Virus record (IMG/VR): IMGVR_UViG_3300007735_000794 | Location: 34,069 to 98,068 of that record | Length of the DNA stretch: 64,000 bases | Strand: one strand, 5' to 3' | Source of the DNA: a virus | Part shown: positions 14,692 to 23,912 of the stretch, piece by piece | Layout: every line of letters begins with the position of its first letter | How positions within the stretch are numbered: the stretch's first letter is position 1 | Made by a program: the position numbers and the translations under genes | Notes under the pieces: generated by a model | Told to the model about the DNA's origin: nothing | Database searches by the model: none | Seen by the model: the letters and a program-made list of their open reading frames with translations, nothing else

Positions 14692-15993
14692 ATGTCCTCA
14701 AATAATGATAAAAGAAAAACGTTTGTAGTAGATACTTCTGTTTTGCTATATGATAAATGTGCAATTCACTCATTTACTGGAAATGACGTTGTAATTCCAT
14801 TGATCGTTTTAGATGAGCTTGATCGAAACAAAGACAAGCCCGGTCTTGTTGGTGAAAACGCAAGATACGTCAATCGTTTTCTAGACGATCTCAGAAAAGA
14901 GAATAAATTATTTGAAACTATCAATCTGAAAAATGATCAAACTATTCGTGTAGAAATTGAATCACATCAAGTGCCACAAGGACTTGATCCAAGCTTTGGT
15001 GATAACAAGATCATTGCAACTGCGTATTATCTTACAAAATCAATGCTCAATACAAAAGTTGTTATGGTGACAAAAGATATCAACTTTAGAATTAAATGTG
15101 ATGCATTAGGAATCGAAGCTGACGATTACTACAAAGATAGAGTTATACAGAACAAAGACGCAATCTATTCGGGTATGCAAGAAATAGAAACTCAAGATGA
15201 TTTCTTGATTGACAATTTTTATAAACAAGGATTTGTTAGCACAAATCTAATTGAAAATGATTTCTATAAGAATCAATATATCTCGCTAAAGTCTGGAAGC
15301 AAATCATTGCTTGGCATAAACAATGACGGAAGAATCATCCCGCTTATCAATAAAATTGATTCTGCAGCAAAAATAAAAGCAAGAAATAAAGAACAGCTAT
15401 TCGCAATAGACCTTCTTTCACGTGAAGAAATAAAACTCGTTTCAATGACAGGAATTGCAGGATCAGGAAAAACTTTCTTAACACTCCTCGCAGGGCTTGC
15501 AGGAATTCAAGACAAAAAATATGAAAGAATCATTATCACAAGATCATTACAGACTGTCGGAAAAGATATTGGTTTTTTGCCAGGCGATATCAATGAAAAA
15601 ATGTCGCCTTGGCTCTCACCAATTTTAGATAACTTTAGACATGTATTCAAAGATCTTTCATATTTTGAAATAATGCGACAAAAAGGTCAAATTGAAATTA
15701 CGCCGCTCGCATTTATTCGTGGTAGAACATTTAACAATACATTTTTGATCGTAGACGAAGCTCAAAATTCTACAATACACGAACTAAAGACTGTAATTAC
15801 ACGCGTCGGCGAAAATTCAAAAGTCGTATTGTTGGGCGATACAGACCAAATTGATACGCCATATCTCGATAGTCTATCAAATGGTTTGACAATCGTCGTA
15901 GAAAAATTTAAAAATCACGATATTACAGGACATATCACATTAACTAAGGGCGAACGTTCACAGCTTGCAACTTTAGCATCTAAAATAATTTAG
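14692..15993 (+). CDS. phoH: PIN-PhoH ATPase
   Basis: This 433-residue protein fuses an N-terminal PIN nuclease domain (T-F-V-V-D-T-S-V-L with D14, D-E-L-D at 41-44, and G-D-N-K-I-I near 104) to a PhoH ATPase. The Walker A is G-I-A-G-S-G-K-T (254-261) and the Walker B is V-D-E-A-Q (354-358). The layout matches the PhoH2/YlaK type, which acts on RNA as helicase plus nuclease. Phage PhoH is common, often linked to phosphate stress or RNA turnover, but its role in infection is not settled. It is a single-gene unit with a GAGAG ribosome site before the ATG. Confidence 0.9.
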   Translation: MSSNNDKRKTFVVDTSVLLYDKCAIHSFTGNDVVIPLIVLDELDRNKDKPGLVGENARYVNRFLDDLRKENKLFETINLKNDQTIRVEIESHQVPQGLDPSFGDNKIIATAYYLTKSMLNTKVVMVTKDINFRIKCDALGIEADDYYKDRVIQNKDAIYSGMQEIETQDDFLIDNFYKQGFVSTNLIENDFYKNQYISLKSGSKSLLGINNDGRIIPLINKIDSAAKIKARNKEQLFAIDLLSREEIKLVSMTGIAGSGKTFLTLLAGLAGIQDKKYERIIITRSLQTVGKDIGFLPGDINEKMSPWLSPILDNFRHVFKDLSYFEIMRQKGQIEITPLAFIRGRTFNNTFLIVDEAQNSTIHELKTVITRVGENSKVVLLGDTDQIDTPYLDSLSNGLTIVVEKFKNHDITGHITLTKGERSQLATLASKII

Positions 15994-16001
15994 AATGAAT
16001 A

Positions 16002-16022
16002 GTTACTCTATATCAGAGTAGC
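16002..16022 (+). promoter_or_regulatory. Small hairpin before a TTG-start gene
   Basis: TACTCT (16004-16009) pairs with AGAGTA (16015-16020) over a 5-base loop, and flanking bases extend the stem by a G-U and a G-C pair. The right arm holds the only purine-rich ribosome-site-like sequence before the TTG at 16026, so folding might restrain translation. No T tract follows. Confidence 0.35.
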
Positions 16023-16025
16023 AAA

Positions 16026-16370
16026 TTGGCAGGCATAACATATAAACGACTTGACAAAAATAGATTTGTAAAAGTCTATCCATACAATAGAACTCCGCCT
16101 AGTTATGTATATGTTTATGAACAAGCACAAGGTGGATCATCTGTGGAAGCAGGAAAAATAACATTCGCAAACTCAGACTCTGAGACATATTCTTTTACAA
16201 ATGGACCTTACACTTCAGTACCGTCCATTACTATTTCTACAGTTGATTCATTAAGTAACAGTAATACAAACATTACAATTACTGTTGCAGCAGCGAGCAC
16301 GACATCTGCAACTATTAAATCATCTGCAAAATTTTCTGGTCAAGTTCATATTCATGTTGTTCCAGTCTAA
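16026..16370 (+). CDS. Small beta-rich virion or fibre protein
   Basis: This 114-residue protein starts at TTG; there is no internal Met. It is Ser/Thr-rich and predicted all-beta, with P-S-I-T-I-S-T, N-I-T-I-T-V and a C-terminal F-S-G-Q-V-H-I-H-V-V-P-V strand. This resembles the compact binding or trimerisation modules at the ends of phage fibre proteins. It is followed 9 bases later by a tail-fibre-like gene. Receptor binding or head decoration is inferred from the fold style alone. Confidence 0.5.
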   Translation: MAGITYKRLDKNRFVKVYPYNRTPPSYVYVYEQAQGGSSVEAGKITFANSDSETYSFTNGPYTSVPSITISTVDSLSNSNTNITITVAAASTTSATIKSSAKFSGQVHIHVVPV

Positions 16371-16379
16371 GAGGATAGA

Positions 16380-16928
16380 ATGTCATTAGACCAAAGATCA
16401 AATCAAATACGAACTACACAAATCATAGCAACGGGCACGAATAGCACGAACGCTTCAATTTTGATTTATGGAAATGAAGCAGCAACTAACTATGAGGGCG
16501 GAATTTCTGCATTATTAGGAACTAACATTGGAACAGACGTTTTCTTATATGTCAGCGGTTCTTCTACAAAAAAGACAGTTTTTGGTGGTGATCTTGTAGC
16601 ATCTGGAACAATACTTTTTAAAGGACAGCTCACAGGCTCTGACTTAAACATTTCAAATACACTTGTTGTTAGTGGAAATTCAACATTTGGTGACGCATCG
16701 ACAGACACAGTAAAGTTCAATGGAAAATTAATATCAGACGTCTTACCAAGCACAGATAGTGCATATGATCTTGGGTCACCAACAGCACGTTGGAAGAACA
16801 TCTACACGGGTGACTTGCATTTAAGAAACGATAGGGGTGATTGGACAATCATTGAAGAAGAAGATTTTCTTACAATCACAAATAATCGATCAGGCAAAAG
16901 ATACAAGTTTGTTGTAGAAGAAATATAG
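16380..16928 (+). CDS. Tail-fibre-like structural protein
   Basis: This 182-residue beta-rich protein carries the segment S-A-Y-D-L-G-S-P-T-A-R-W-K-N-I-Y (about 125-140), a motif typical of phage tail-fibre shafts just before the end domain. It finishes with a short charged region and a strand pair. Repeated V-x-G-x-S/T-F-G-like steps in the middle fit a beta-helical shaft. It is short for a complete fibre, so it may assemble with another subunit. A GAGG ribosome site precedes the ATG. Confidence 0.6.
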   Translation: MSLDQRSNQIRTTQIIATGTNSTNASILIYGNEAATNYEGGISALLGTNIGTDVFLYVSGSSTKKTVFGGDLVASGTILFKGQLTGSDLNISNTLVVSGNSTFGDASTDTVKFNGKLISDVLPSTDSAYDLGSPTARWKNIYTGDLHLRNDRGDWTIIEEEDFLTITNNRSGKRYKFVVEEI

Positions 16929-16949
16929 TTTATTTTTCATTTGCAATGT

Positions 16950-16955
16950 TAGTAT
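16950..16955 (+). promoter_or_regulatory. TAGTAT box 6 bases before the first glycan gene
   Basis: TAGTAT lies 6 bases before the ATG at 16962, with no Shine-Dalgarno sequence between. It is a weaker version of the TATAAT-before-ATG layout and would start the long glycan operon. Confidence 0.3.
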
Positions 16956-16961
16956 TGCTGT

Positions 16962-18839
16962 ATGAAATCTATGAATATCATTTTTGTTGCCGATTTGTTT
17001 TCAAATGACTATGCTGGTGGCGCCGAATTAACGACAGACGCCTTAATAAGCTACGGTCCACAAAACATAATTAAAGTTCATTCTAAAGATGTTGATGTTA
17101 AATTTTTGCAAGATCATCAACACGATTATTGGGTTTTTTGCAACTTTTCATCTCTCAATTTCAACTTAATACCTTTGTTAATTGGTAACATAAATTACAG
17201 CGTCATCGAATACGATTATAAGTTCTGTCAATACAGGTCAATCGAAAAACACAAAGCTGCAACAGGATATGATTGCGACTGTGCAAACAAAGATATTGGT
17301 AAATATGTTTCTGCATTCTTTTATGGAGCAGACTATATTTTCTGGATGTCAAAAGGTCAAATGGATCGATACCATTCATTTTTCCCGTCATTAAAGAATC
17401 GAAAGCAAATGATTCTTTCTTCGGTATTTGACAATAACTTTTTTAATGTAATTGATGTAATGAAAAATTACAATGATAACCGAGACGGCTGGATAGTTCT
17501 CGGTTCTAATTCGTGGATTAAGGGCAAAGACAACGCAATCAAGTGGTGTGAAGAAAATAACAAAAAGTACGAAGTTATTTGGGACATTCCATATGAAGAA
17601 ACACTTGCAAAGTTGGCATCTGCTGAGGGATTTGTGTATCTACCAGCCGGCGGCGACACATGTCCTCGCATGGTAATTGAAGCAAAATTATTGGGTTGTG
17701 AAGTTGTAACAAATGAAAACGTTCAACACGAAAGCGAAAGCTGGTGGCAGAATGAACAAGAGATAACACGGGAGTACTTAGAAGAACAGCCATATGTCTT
17801 CTGGTCAATCATCGAAAAGTATTCCCAGCGTAATCTAGATATCTCTGGCTATACTACAACTTATAACTGTGTGAATCAAAATTACCCGTTTATTGAGTCT
17901 GTGACTTCGATGCTAAATTGTCTTGATGAAGTCATTGTTGTCGATGGTGGGTCAACAGACGGAACGCTTGAAAAGCTTCAACAGCTCTCAAATGAGAACA
18001 ATAAATTAAAAGTAGTGTCAAATCCACGTGACTGGAGTGATTCAAGATCCGCAGTTTTTGATGGTGATCAAAAAGCAGTCGCTAGAAGATATTGCACAGG
18101 AGATTTGTGCTGGCAAATGGATGTTGACGAAATCATTCATGAAAATGATTATCAAAAAATAAGAGAGCTTGTTAAGCATGTGCATAAAAGCAATCAAGTA
18201 ATTGCATTGCCAGTAATCGAATTCTGGGGTGCTAATAAGAAAGTAAGAATAGACATTAATCCATGGAAGTGGAGATTAAGTAGAAATTACCCGCATATTA
18301 CACATGGAATTCCAGCACAACTGCGACGTTATGACAAAGAAGGCAAATTGTATTCTGCACAAGGAACAGATGGATGTGATTATATACACGCAGATACATG
18401 TGAATTGATTCCATTTGTAAACTTTCATACACAAGAAACAGAAACTATGCGTCAAAATGCTGCATTTAGCGAAGAGTTTAGAATGAAATATGTTGATTGG
18501 TTTACGCAAGTAACAAATTCATTGCCAGGCGTTTATCATTATTCTTGGTATGATCTTGAAAGAAAAATAAAGACATACAAACATTTTTGGTCAAGGCATT
18601 GGCAAAGTTTGTTCGACATAAAACAAGAAGACACAGCACAAAACAATATGTTCTTTGATAAGCCGTGGGCAGAAGTTACAGACAAAGATATTAAAGAACT
18701 TGCAGAAAAGTTAGAAAAAGAAATGTGCGGCTGGATATTCCATAGAAAAATAAATTGGAAAACCCCCACGCCAGATGTTAAAATAAAAGAGTTAACGCAC
18801 CCAAGTGTGATGTCTAACTGGATTAAATGTGAACAATAA
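16962..18839 (+). CDS. Two-domain glycosyltransferase (GT4-like plus GT2)
   Basis: This 625-residue protein joins a GT-B, GT4-like half (about 1-285, with Y-A-G-G-A-E-L-T near the start and R-M-V-I-E-A-K-L-L-G-C in the donor domain) to a GT-A, GT2 half (about 290-625). The second half has D-E-V-I-V-V-D-G-G-S-T-D-G-T (322-335) and the metal-binding D-V-D-E (387-390). Two linked transferases imply addition of two sugars in sequence. It is soluble and starts the glycan operon; the next gene overlaps by 11 bases. A second Met follows three residues after the first. Confidence 0.85.
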   Translation: MKSMNIIFVADLFSNDYAGGAELTTDALISYGPQNIIKVHSKDVDVKFLQDHQHDYWVFCNFSSLNFNLIPLLIGNINYSVIEYDYKFCQYRSIEKHKAATGYDCDCANKDIGKYVSAFFYGADYIFWMSKGQMDRYHSFFPSLKNRKQMILSSVFDNNFFNVIDVMKNYNDNRDGWIVLGSNSWIKGKDNAIKWCEENNKKYEVIWDIPYEETLAKLASAEGFVYLPAGGDTCPRMVIEAKLLGCEVVTNENVQHESESWWQNEQEITREYLEEQPYVFWSIIEKYSQRNLDISGYTTTYNCVNQNYPFIESVTSMLNCLDEVIVVDGGSTDGTLEKLQQLSNENNKLKVVSNPRDWSDSRSAVFDGDQKAVARRYCTGDLCWQMDVDEIIHENDYQKIRELVKHVHKSNQVIALPVIEFWGANKKVRIDINPWKWRLSRNYPHITHGIPAQLRRYDKEGKLYSAQGTDGCDYIHADTCELIPFVNFHTQETETMRQNAAFSEEFRMKYVDWFTQVTNSLPGVYHYSWYDLERKIKTYKHFWSRHWQSLFDIKQEDTAQNNMFFDKPWAEVTDKDIKELAEKLEKEMCGWIFHRKINWKTPTPDVKIKELTHPSVMSNWIKCEQ

Positions 18840-19569
18840 ATTTGTTTTTGTAACGCCTGTTTTTAATTGTCAAGATAAGATTGCTCAAACATTAATGACG
18901 ATGATGTCACAATCGTATAATGATTGGCGTGCAATCATTATAAACGATATGTCGACAGACAAAACATTACGAACAATAAAAAAGACAATTGCAAATTGTA
19001 CATTTAAAGACAAGTTTACAATCGTTGATAACAAAGAAAAAATGGGTGAAGTAAGAAATACGCTTAATGCTTCGTCAATGATAGACGACGATGAGATTGT
19101 AGTTCGTCTCGACGGTGGCGACTGGCTAACAGAGAATGACACACTTTGGCTTTTAAATCAAACTTATCAAGATTCTAAAGTAGACGTTGCATGGACATCA
19201 CATCGATGGGAGTATACTACACAAAATATTTCTGCACCACTTGTGTTGTCACATGGACAAACCGTTTATGACCATCCATGGGTTTCTAGTCACCTAAAGA
19301 CATTTAGAAATTCTGCACTAAAGAAGGTGCCGATTGCAAATTTCAAAGATGAGAATGGAAACTTTATAATGATTGCTTGCGATCAAGCAGTATTTCTACC
19401 AATGATGCACATGTCAATAATGGAAAACAGACTAGTCGGTCATATTCCTGTAATTTGCTATCACTACAGCATTAATTTGAAGGATAAAGAACTTTTTACA
19501 TCTGAAAGATCAATTAAACAAAAAAACTCTGCAGAGTGGATTAGATCACGTGGCTTTATCAAATGTTAA
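18829..19569 (+). CDS. Family 2 glycosyltransferase
   Basis: This 246-residue GT-A enzyme starts at GTG (18829). It has the opening F-V-T-P-V-F-N-C, I-I-I-N-D-M-S-T-D-K-T as the nucleotide-binding part, and L-D-G-G-D-W-L where GT2 enzymes carry the D-x-D metal site. The changed D-G-G-D motif is still compatible with metal binding. It overlaps its neighbours at both ends (11 and 7 bases), in a tightly packed operon. Donor and acceptor are unknown. Confidence 0.8.
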   Translation: MNNKFVFVTPVFNCQDKIAQTLMTMMSQSYNDWRAIIINDMSTDKTLRTIKKTIANCTFKDKFTIVDNKEKMGEVRNTLNASSMIDDDEIVVRLDGGDWLTENDTLWLLNQTYQDSKVDVAWTSHRWEYTTQNISAPLVLSHGQTVYDHPWVSSHLKTFRNSALKKVPIANFKDENGNFIMIACDQAVFLPMMHMSIMENRLVGHIPVICYHYSINLKDKELFTSERSIKQKNSAEWIRSRGFIKC

Positions 19570-20453
19570 TAAACATAAATAATGTAGATTTTTCATCGAA
19601 CTCTGGCCCAAATTCATTTGCAAGCAGGCTTGCCACACAGCTCAGCGCTGCTGGTCATACAATAACAAAAGAAAAAAATGCAGACGTTCAACTTTCTTTT
19701 ATCACGATAACAGAAAATACGACGAAAAAAATATTCTTGCGTCTTGATGGCATTTATTTTAATACACAACAAGACTTTATTAGTATGAATGCGCCCATCA
19801 GAGAATCATTTAAAAATGCGTATGGTGTAATTTATCAAACACAATTTAATCACGATTTGATTGAAAAATATTTTGGTCGTCATATTAACACAGCCATTAT
19901 ACGAAATGGTACAGACTTAAAGACAATTGAAAAAATTCCCGCGATAAAACACGAAATCATAGACAAATATGAAAGTGTGTGGTCATGTGCTTCTTCTTGG
20001 CGCCCACACAAACGATTATCTGAAAATATTCGTTATTTTCAAGAACATGCAGGCAGAGATGATTGCTTAATAGTCGCTGGAAAAAATGCAAATTTCGATG
20101 GAATTAATGATAAAAGAATTTTGTATGTTGGCGACGTTAATTGGGAGACGCTGATTAGCATATATAAGCGTTCAAAATTTTTTATACATCTTGCGTGGTT
20201 AGATCATTGCCCAAATGTTGTAGTTGATGCAAGAGCAGCAGGATGTAAAATTATTTGTACAGACTCAGGTGGAACAAAAGAAATAGCAGGTTTAGACGCA
20301 AAATTAATTAATGATGAAAAATGGGATTTTGAGCCACATGATCTTTATAAACCTTCAAAATTAGACTTTTCAAAATTTAACAACAACACATATGATTCTA
20401 ATATTGATATCGTAGACGTTGCAAATAAATACATACACTTTTTAAAGAGCTAA
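19563..20453 (+). CDS. GT4-type glycosyltransferase
   Basis: This 296-residue GT-B enzyme has a C-terminal donor-binding half with S-W-R-P-H-K-R-L-S (about 140-148), I-L-Y-V-G-D-V-N-W, and H-C-P-N-V-V-V-D-A-R-A-A-G-C, the GT4 E-x-x-A-x-G region with D in place of the first Glu. It is shorter than typical GT4 enzymes (350-400), mainly in the N-terminal half. It probably extends the glycan made by the neighbouring enzymes. Confidence 0.8.
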   Translation: MLININNVDFSSNSGPNSFASRLATQLSAAGHTITKEKNADVQLSFITITENTTKKIFLRLDGIYFNTQQDFISMNAPIRESFKNAYGVIYQTQFNHDLIEKYFGRHINTAIIRNGTDLKTIEKIPAIKHEIIDKYESVWSCASSWRPHKRLSENIRYFQEHAGRDDCLIVAGKNANFDGINDKRILYVGDVNWETLISIYKRSKFFIHLAWLDHCPNVVVDARAAGCKIICTDSGGTKEIAGLDAKLINDEKWDFEPHDLYKPSKLDFSKFNNNTYDSNIDIVDVANKYIHFLKS

Positions 20454-20455
20454 AA

Positions 20456-21703
20456 ATGATTAAAAAAGCACATCACGAATCTTATGATAAATATGTTGAA
20501 AAACAAAAAGAGAAAACACTCGATCCTGACAAGCGAGAAAAATGGCTTACTGTCGAATGGCAATCTAAAATCGATGGATTCAAAAACGAATTTAAAAAAT
20601 TCGGAAACATTTTAAATCAAAATTCAAAAGTTTTGTGTATTGGTGCAAGAACAGGTCAAGAGGTCGAAGCATTCATCCAGTTAGGAATTAAAAATGTCAT
20701 GGGTATCGACCTTGTTGCATGTCCGCCTCATGTGATAGAAGGTGATATGCATAAACTCTCATTTGCAGATGAGACATTTGATATTGTGTACTCAAATATT
20801 TTTGATCATTCAACAAACCCAGCAAAATTTGTAAGTGAAATTGAAAGAGTTTTGAAAATCAATGGATTTGCATTTATGCAATTCCAACTTGGCATTGATC
20901 AAGATGAATATACAGAATACATTATTGAGAATCCATTTCATGACATCTTGACACTATTCAATGTTTCATATTGTCATCATATCAATTCAATAGAGCGAAA
21001 TTTTGCTGGAATGAATTTTGAGATTCTAACAAGAAAAGATGCTGAGCTTGTAAAGCTGTTTAATGAGGTAGGGACTGTAGAAACGTTAAAATTGCCAGAC
21101 GAATACAGACAATTGTGGGATGATATCAATCTAGACACACAAAAGCGTAAGCTTGATTCTGCATTTATTGTTGATGAGAACGAAAGGAACACAATTCTTG
21201 ATACGCTTTCAAAGCGTGCATATTATCTAACTAAAATCGCAGACACATACGGAGTAAAACAAATAGCAGAAGTTGGAACTGCTGAAGGATGGCAGTTTTA
21301 TTCATTCTGCAAATCAAATTCTGGCAACGTCTGGTCTTGTGACTTAAGAGATGTAAGATCTTCAAAATATGTAAATACATTTGAGAACGAAAAGTTCGTT
21401 GTAGGAAATAGCGATGCAATGAGAGATTCAATAAAAGAAGCAAATGAAAAAATCGATATGTTCTATATTGATGGTGGACATGATCAAGGAAATGTCGTAG
21501 CAGACGTAAAGAGCTTAATTCCTGTACAAAGCGACCAGTGCATTTGGGTATTTGATGACTTTGATACAAGATTTGGTTGCGTTAATGATATTGCTCAAAT
21601 TCTTGTAGCAAGCACGCAATTTAAAGTCTATTCTGTTGGAAAGACAGCAAGCGGTCAACCGAATCATCAAGCATTTTGCAGAGTTAAGTTCACAGATGGA
21701 TAA
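20456..21703 (+). CDS. Two-domain SAM-dependent methyltransferase
   Basis: This 415-residue protein holds two class I methyltransferase domains. The first (about 40-155) has V-L-C-I-G-A-R-T-G-Q-E as motif I and F-D-I-V-Y-S-N-I as motif IV, as in small Methyltransf_11 enzymes. The second (about 250-415) has I-A-E-V-G-T-A-E-G-W as motif I and I-D-M-F-Y-I-D-G-G-H-D, as in the Methyltransf_24 group common in glycan clusters. It probably O-methylates sugars at two positions or termini. It starts 2 bases after the glycosyltransferase gene before it. Confidence 0.8.
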   Translation: MIKKAHHESYDKYVEKQKEKTLDPDKREKWLTVEWQSKIDGFKNEFKKFGNILNQNSKVLCIGARTGQEVEAFIQLGIKNVMGIDLVACPPHVIEGDMHKLSFADETFDIVYSNIFDHSTNPAKFVSEIERVLKINGFAFMQFQLGIDQDEYTEYIIENPFHDILTLFNVSYCHHINSIERNFAGMNFEILTRKDAELVKLFNEVGTVETLKLPDEYRQLWDDINLDTQKRKLDSAFIVDENERNTILDTLSKRAYYLTKIADTYGVKQIAEVGTAEGWQFYSFCKSNSGNVWSCDLRDVRSSKYVNTFENEKFVVGNSDAMRDSIKEANEKIDMFYIDGGHDQGNVVADVKSLIPVQSDQCIWVFDDFDTRFGCVNDIAQILVASTQFKVYSVGKTASGQPNHQAFCRVKFTDG

Positions 21704-22559
21704 AGTTTTTCTTACATCTTGCATTGGTCTAGATTATGATTTATGTTTACTTGAGCATTTTATAAATCATTATCTAGACATGGGAATAAGGCATCAAAAC
21801 TTTTTGCTTGTTTTAAACACTTTCAAAGATCAAGACAATAAAATTAAAGAAAGCGAAGAAATATTGTTGAAATATGGAATAAAACCTGTAGATATTTGGC
21901 GCGGCGAATATGAAAGTGAAGAAAAATGGGCAAGAATAAATGCTGTCTTAACAAAACGAGTAACAAAAAATGACTGGGTTGTTCATCCAGATGCTGATGA
22001 ATTTCAAGTGTACCCAAAGAATCTCAATACACTCATCACAGACTTTGAAAGTTTAGGAATAAATGCAACACAAGGTTTTCTTATAGACAGAATATCTGCA
22101 GATCTAACTGTGAAAGACGTAGATAGAGATATAACAAATAAAATTTGGCATCAATACCCAGTTAATGCGAATCTTGCACCTTTGATTGGTCTAAAAGGCG
22201 TAAAGCTCATGATCTATCGTGGAAATATGCGTGCAAATAACGGCTCGGGTGAAATTAATGATTCATGCAAACATTTTGTTAATTACCCATACGGCTCGAC
22301 AGGACTTCAAAATTTTGAAATTACGAAAAGAATTATGAATATTGACAATAAAGATGAATTCATGAAGTTCGATGATAATTCTATGAATGAACTCCGATCA
22401 TTTCATAACTTCTTTACATATCACTTCAAATGGAATGGTGATGTAATGCCTAAACTTGAACAACGAATTGAAACATACAAGCGTTTAAATAGACCACAAT
22501 TGTTTCAATCAGTAAAATTTATTGAACACTATAAAAAGTACGGTAAGATATTAGTATAA
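21696..22559 (+). CDS. GT2/GT92-like glycosyltransferase with D-A-D-E
   Basis: The frame is open from 21636, but the ATG at 21696 (M-D-K-V-F-L-T-S) gives a normal start overlapping the gene before it by 8 bases; the product is 287 residues. It has L-L-E-H-F-I-N-H-Y near the N-terminus, typical of enzymes that begin with a Y/H-x-x-x-G helix, and W-V-V-H-P-D-A-D-E-F as the metal-binding motif. It resembles the 304-residue protein at 27682-28596 in layout, with a D-x-D-E motif and a C-terminal H-F-K-W/Y segment. Its stop overlaps the next start (TAATG). Confidence 0.75.
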   Translation: MDKVFLTSCIGLDYDLCLLEHFINHYLDMGIRHQNFLLVLNTFKDQDNKIKESEEILLKYGIKPVDIWRGEYESEEKWARINAVLTKRVTKNDWVVHPDADEFQVYPKNLNTLITDFESLGINATQGFLIDRISADLTVKDVDRDITNKIWHQYPVNANLAPLIGLKGVKLMIYRGNMRANNGSGEINDSCKHFVNYPYGSTGLQNFEITKRIMNIDNKDEFMKFDDNSMNELRSFHNFFTYHFKWNGDVMPKLEQRIETYKRLNRPQLFQSVKFIEHYKKYGKILV

Positions 22560-23911
22560 TGTGTAGCTTTTTAGTAACATCAAAAAAATATAATCAAAAG
22601 CTTTTTCACTTTGCAAATGAAAAGCAACAACGCCGAGGCCCAGATTCAACTAGTATTGTTGAATTTGAGAATTATGTCTTTGTGCATAATTTGCTCTCAA
22701 TAACGGGCGAATATACTCAACAACCTTTCTTTAATAAAGAAAGGTCAAAAGTCGCAATATTCAATGGCGAAATATACAATGCAAATGAATTTGGAGATTA
22801 CCCGTCTGACGGGTATTCTTTAATTCCTGCATATGAACAACACGGCGAAAAATTTGCTGGTAAACTTGATGGTGAATTTGCATTTTGTATCATTGACAAA
22901 ACAAAAAATGAATTAATCATATCAACAGATACGTTTGGCACAAAACCTATCTGGTTTTCGATTGAAGGTGACAATTTTGCAGTCTCTTCTTACAGAAGTG
23001 CAATACAACACTTAGGGTTTAAAGAACAACACAAAATTCCACCAAACACAACAATAATTGTCTCATTGAGCGAAATGAGAGCAATCAAAAGAATAAAATT
23101 CACAGATTTTAGCTTGATTCAATATAAGAAAAATTTTGACGATTGGTGCATTGCATTTGAAAATTCAATATCAAAGCGTGCAAAAAATACAAGAGAGAAT
23201 TTGTTTATAGGACTTTCAAGTGGTTATGATTCTGGTGCTATTGCATGTGAATTAAAAAAGCAAAATATTAAATTTAATTCATATAGCATAATTGCTGCAG
23301 AAGACATAAACGTGCTAAATAGTCGCAGAGCGTTATTAGAAAACAATAAAATAATCTCGTTGAGAGCAACAGACTATGCTGCACAACAAGCATACATTTC
23401 GCAAAATGCCGAAGCATTCAAGTCACAACCAAGAAAAAACAGACCAAATGGTTATGACGTTTTTGCAGACAAAGGTGCAATAGGCACAGGAATAATTTGT
23501 AGTGAAGCTCGACAAGACAATTGCAAAATTTACTTATCTGGCCAAGGGTCTGATGAAATAATGTCTGATTATGGCTTTAAAGGTCGACCCGCACCCGGAT
23601 TTTTACATTGTACAATCGCAGGTCACTATCCAGAAGATCTTAATATGATTTTTCCATGGGAAAACTTTTATACAGGCACACAAGAAGAGTTCCTGTATAA
23701 AGATGAATCAATTGCAGGATTATACGGAATAGAATCACGTTACCCATTTTTAGATAAAGCACTTGTACAAGAATTTTTATGGCTTGACAATACACTAAAA
23801 AACGCAGAGTACAAGAGCCCACTTGATTATTACTTGACTAAAAACAATTTCCCATTTGCAAAAGGCGTACACACAAAAGTAGGCTTTAGAGCAAACTCAA
23901 ACTTGGTATAA
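22559..23911 (+). CDS. Asparagine-synthase-type amidotransferase
   Basis: This 450-residue protein has a class II glutaminase domain with the nucleophile Cys2 right after Met, R-R-G-P-D-S-T and I-F-N-G-E-I-Y-N. The synthetase domain carries the pyrophosphate loop L-S-S-G-Y-D-S-G (219-226) and L-S-G-Q-G-S-D-E. It is about 100 residues shorter than E. coli AsnB. In glycan clusters this family (for example WbpS) amidates uronic acids rather than Asp. The UDP-glucose dehydrogenase at 29202 would supply uronic acid, so uronamide formation is the better guess; plain asparagine synthesis remains possible. Confidence 0.85.
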   Translation: MCSFLVTSKKYNQKLFHFANEKQQRRGPDSTSIVEFENYVFVHNLLSITGEYTQQPFFNKERSKVAIFNGEIYNANEFGDYPSDGYSLIPAYEQHGEKFAGKLDGEFAFCIIDKTKNELIISTDTFGTKPIWFSIEGDNFAVSSYRSAIQHLGFKEQHKIPPNTTIIVSLSEMRAIKRIKFTDFSLIQYKKNFDDWCIAFENSISKRAKNTRENLFIGLSSGYDSGAIACELKKQNIKFNSYSIIAAEDINVLNSRRALLENNKIISLRATDYAAQQAYISQNAEAFKSQPRKNRPNGYDVFADKGAIGTGIICSEARQDNCKIYLSGQGSDEIMSDYGFKGRPAPGFLHCTIAGHYPEDLNMIFPWENFYTGTQEEFLYKDESIAGLYGIESRYPFLDKALVQEFLWLDNTLKNAEYKSPLDYYLTKNNFPFAKGVHTKVGFRANSNLV

Positions 23912-23912
23912 A

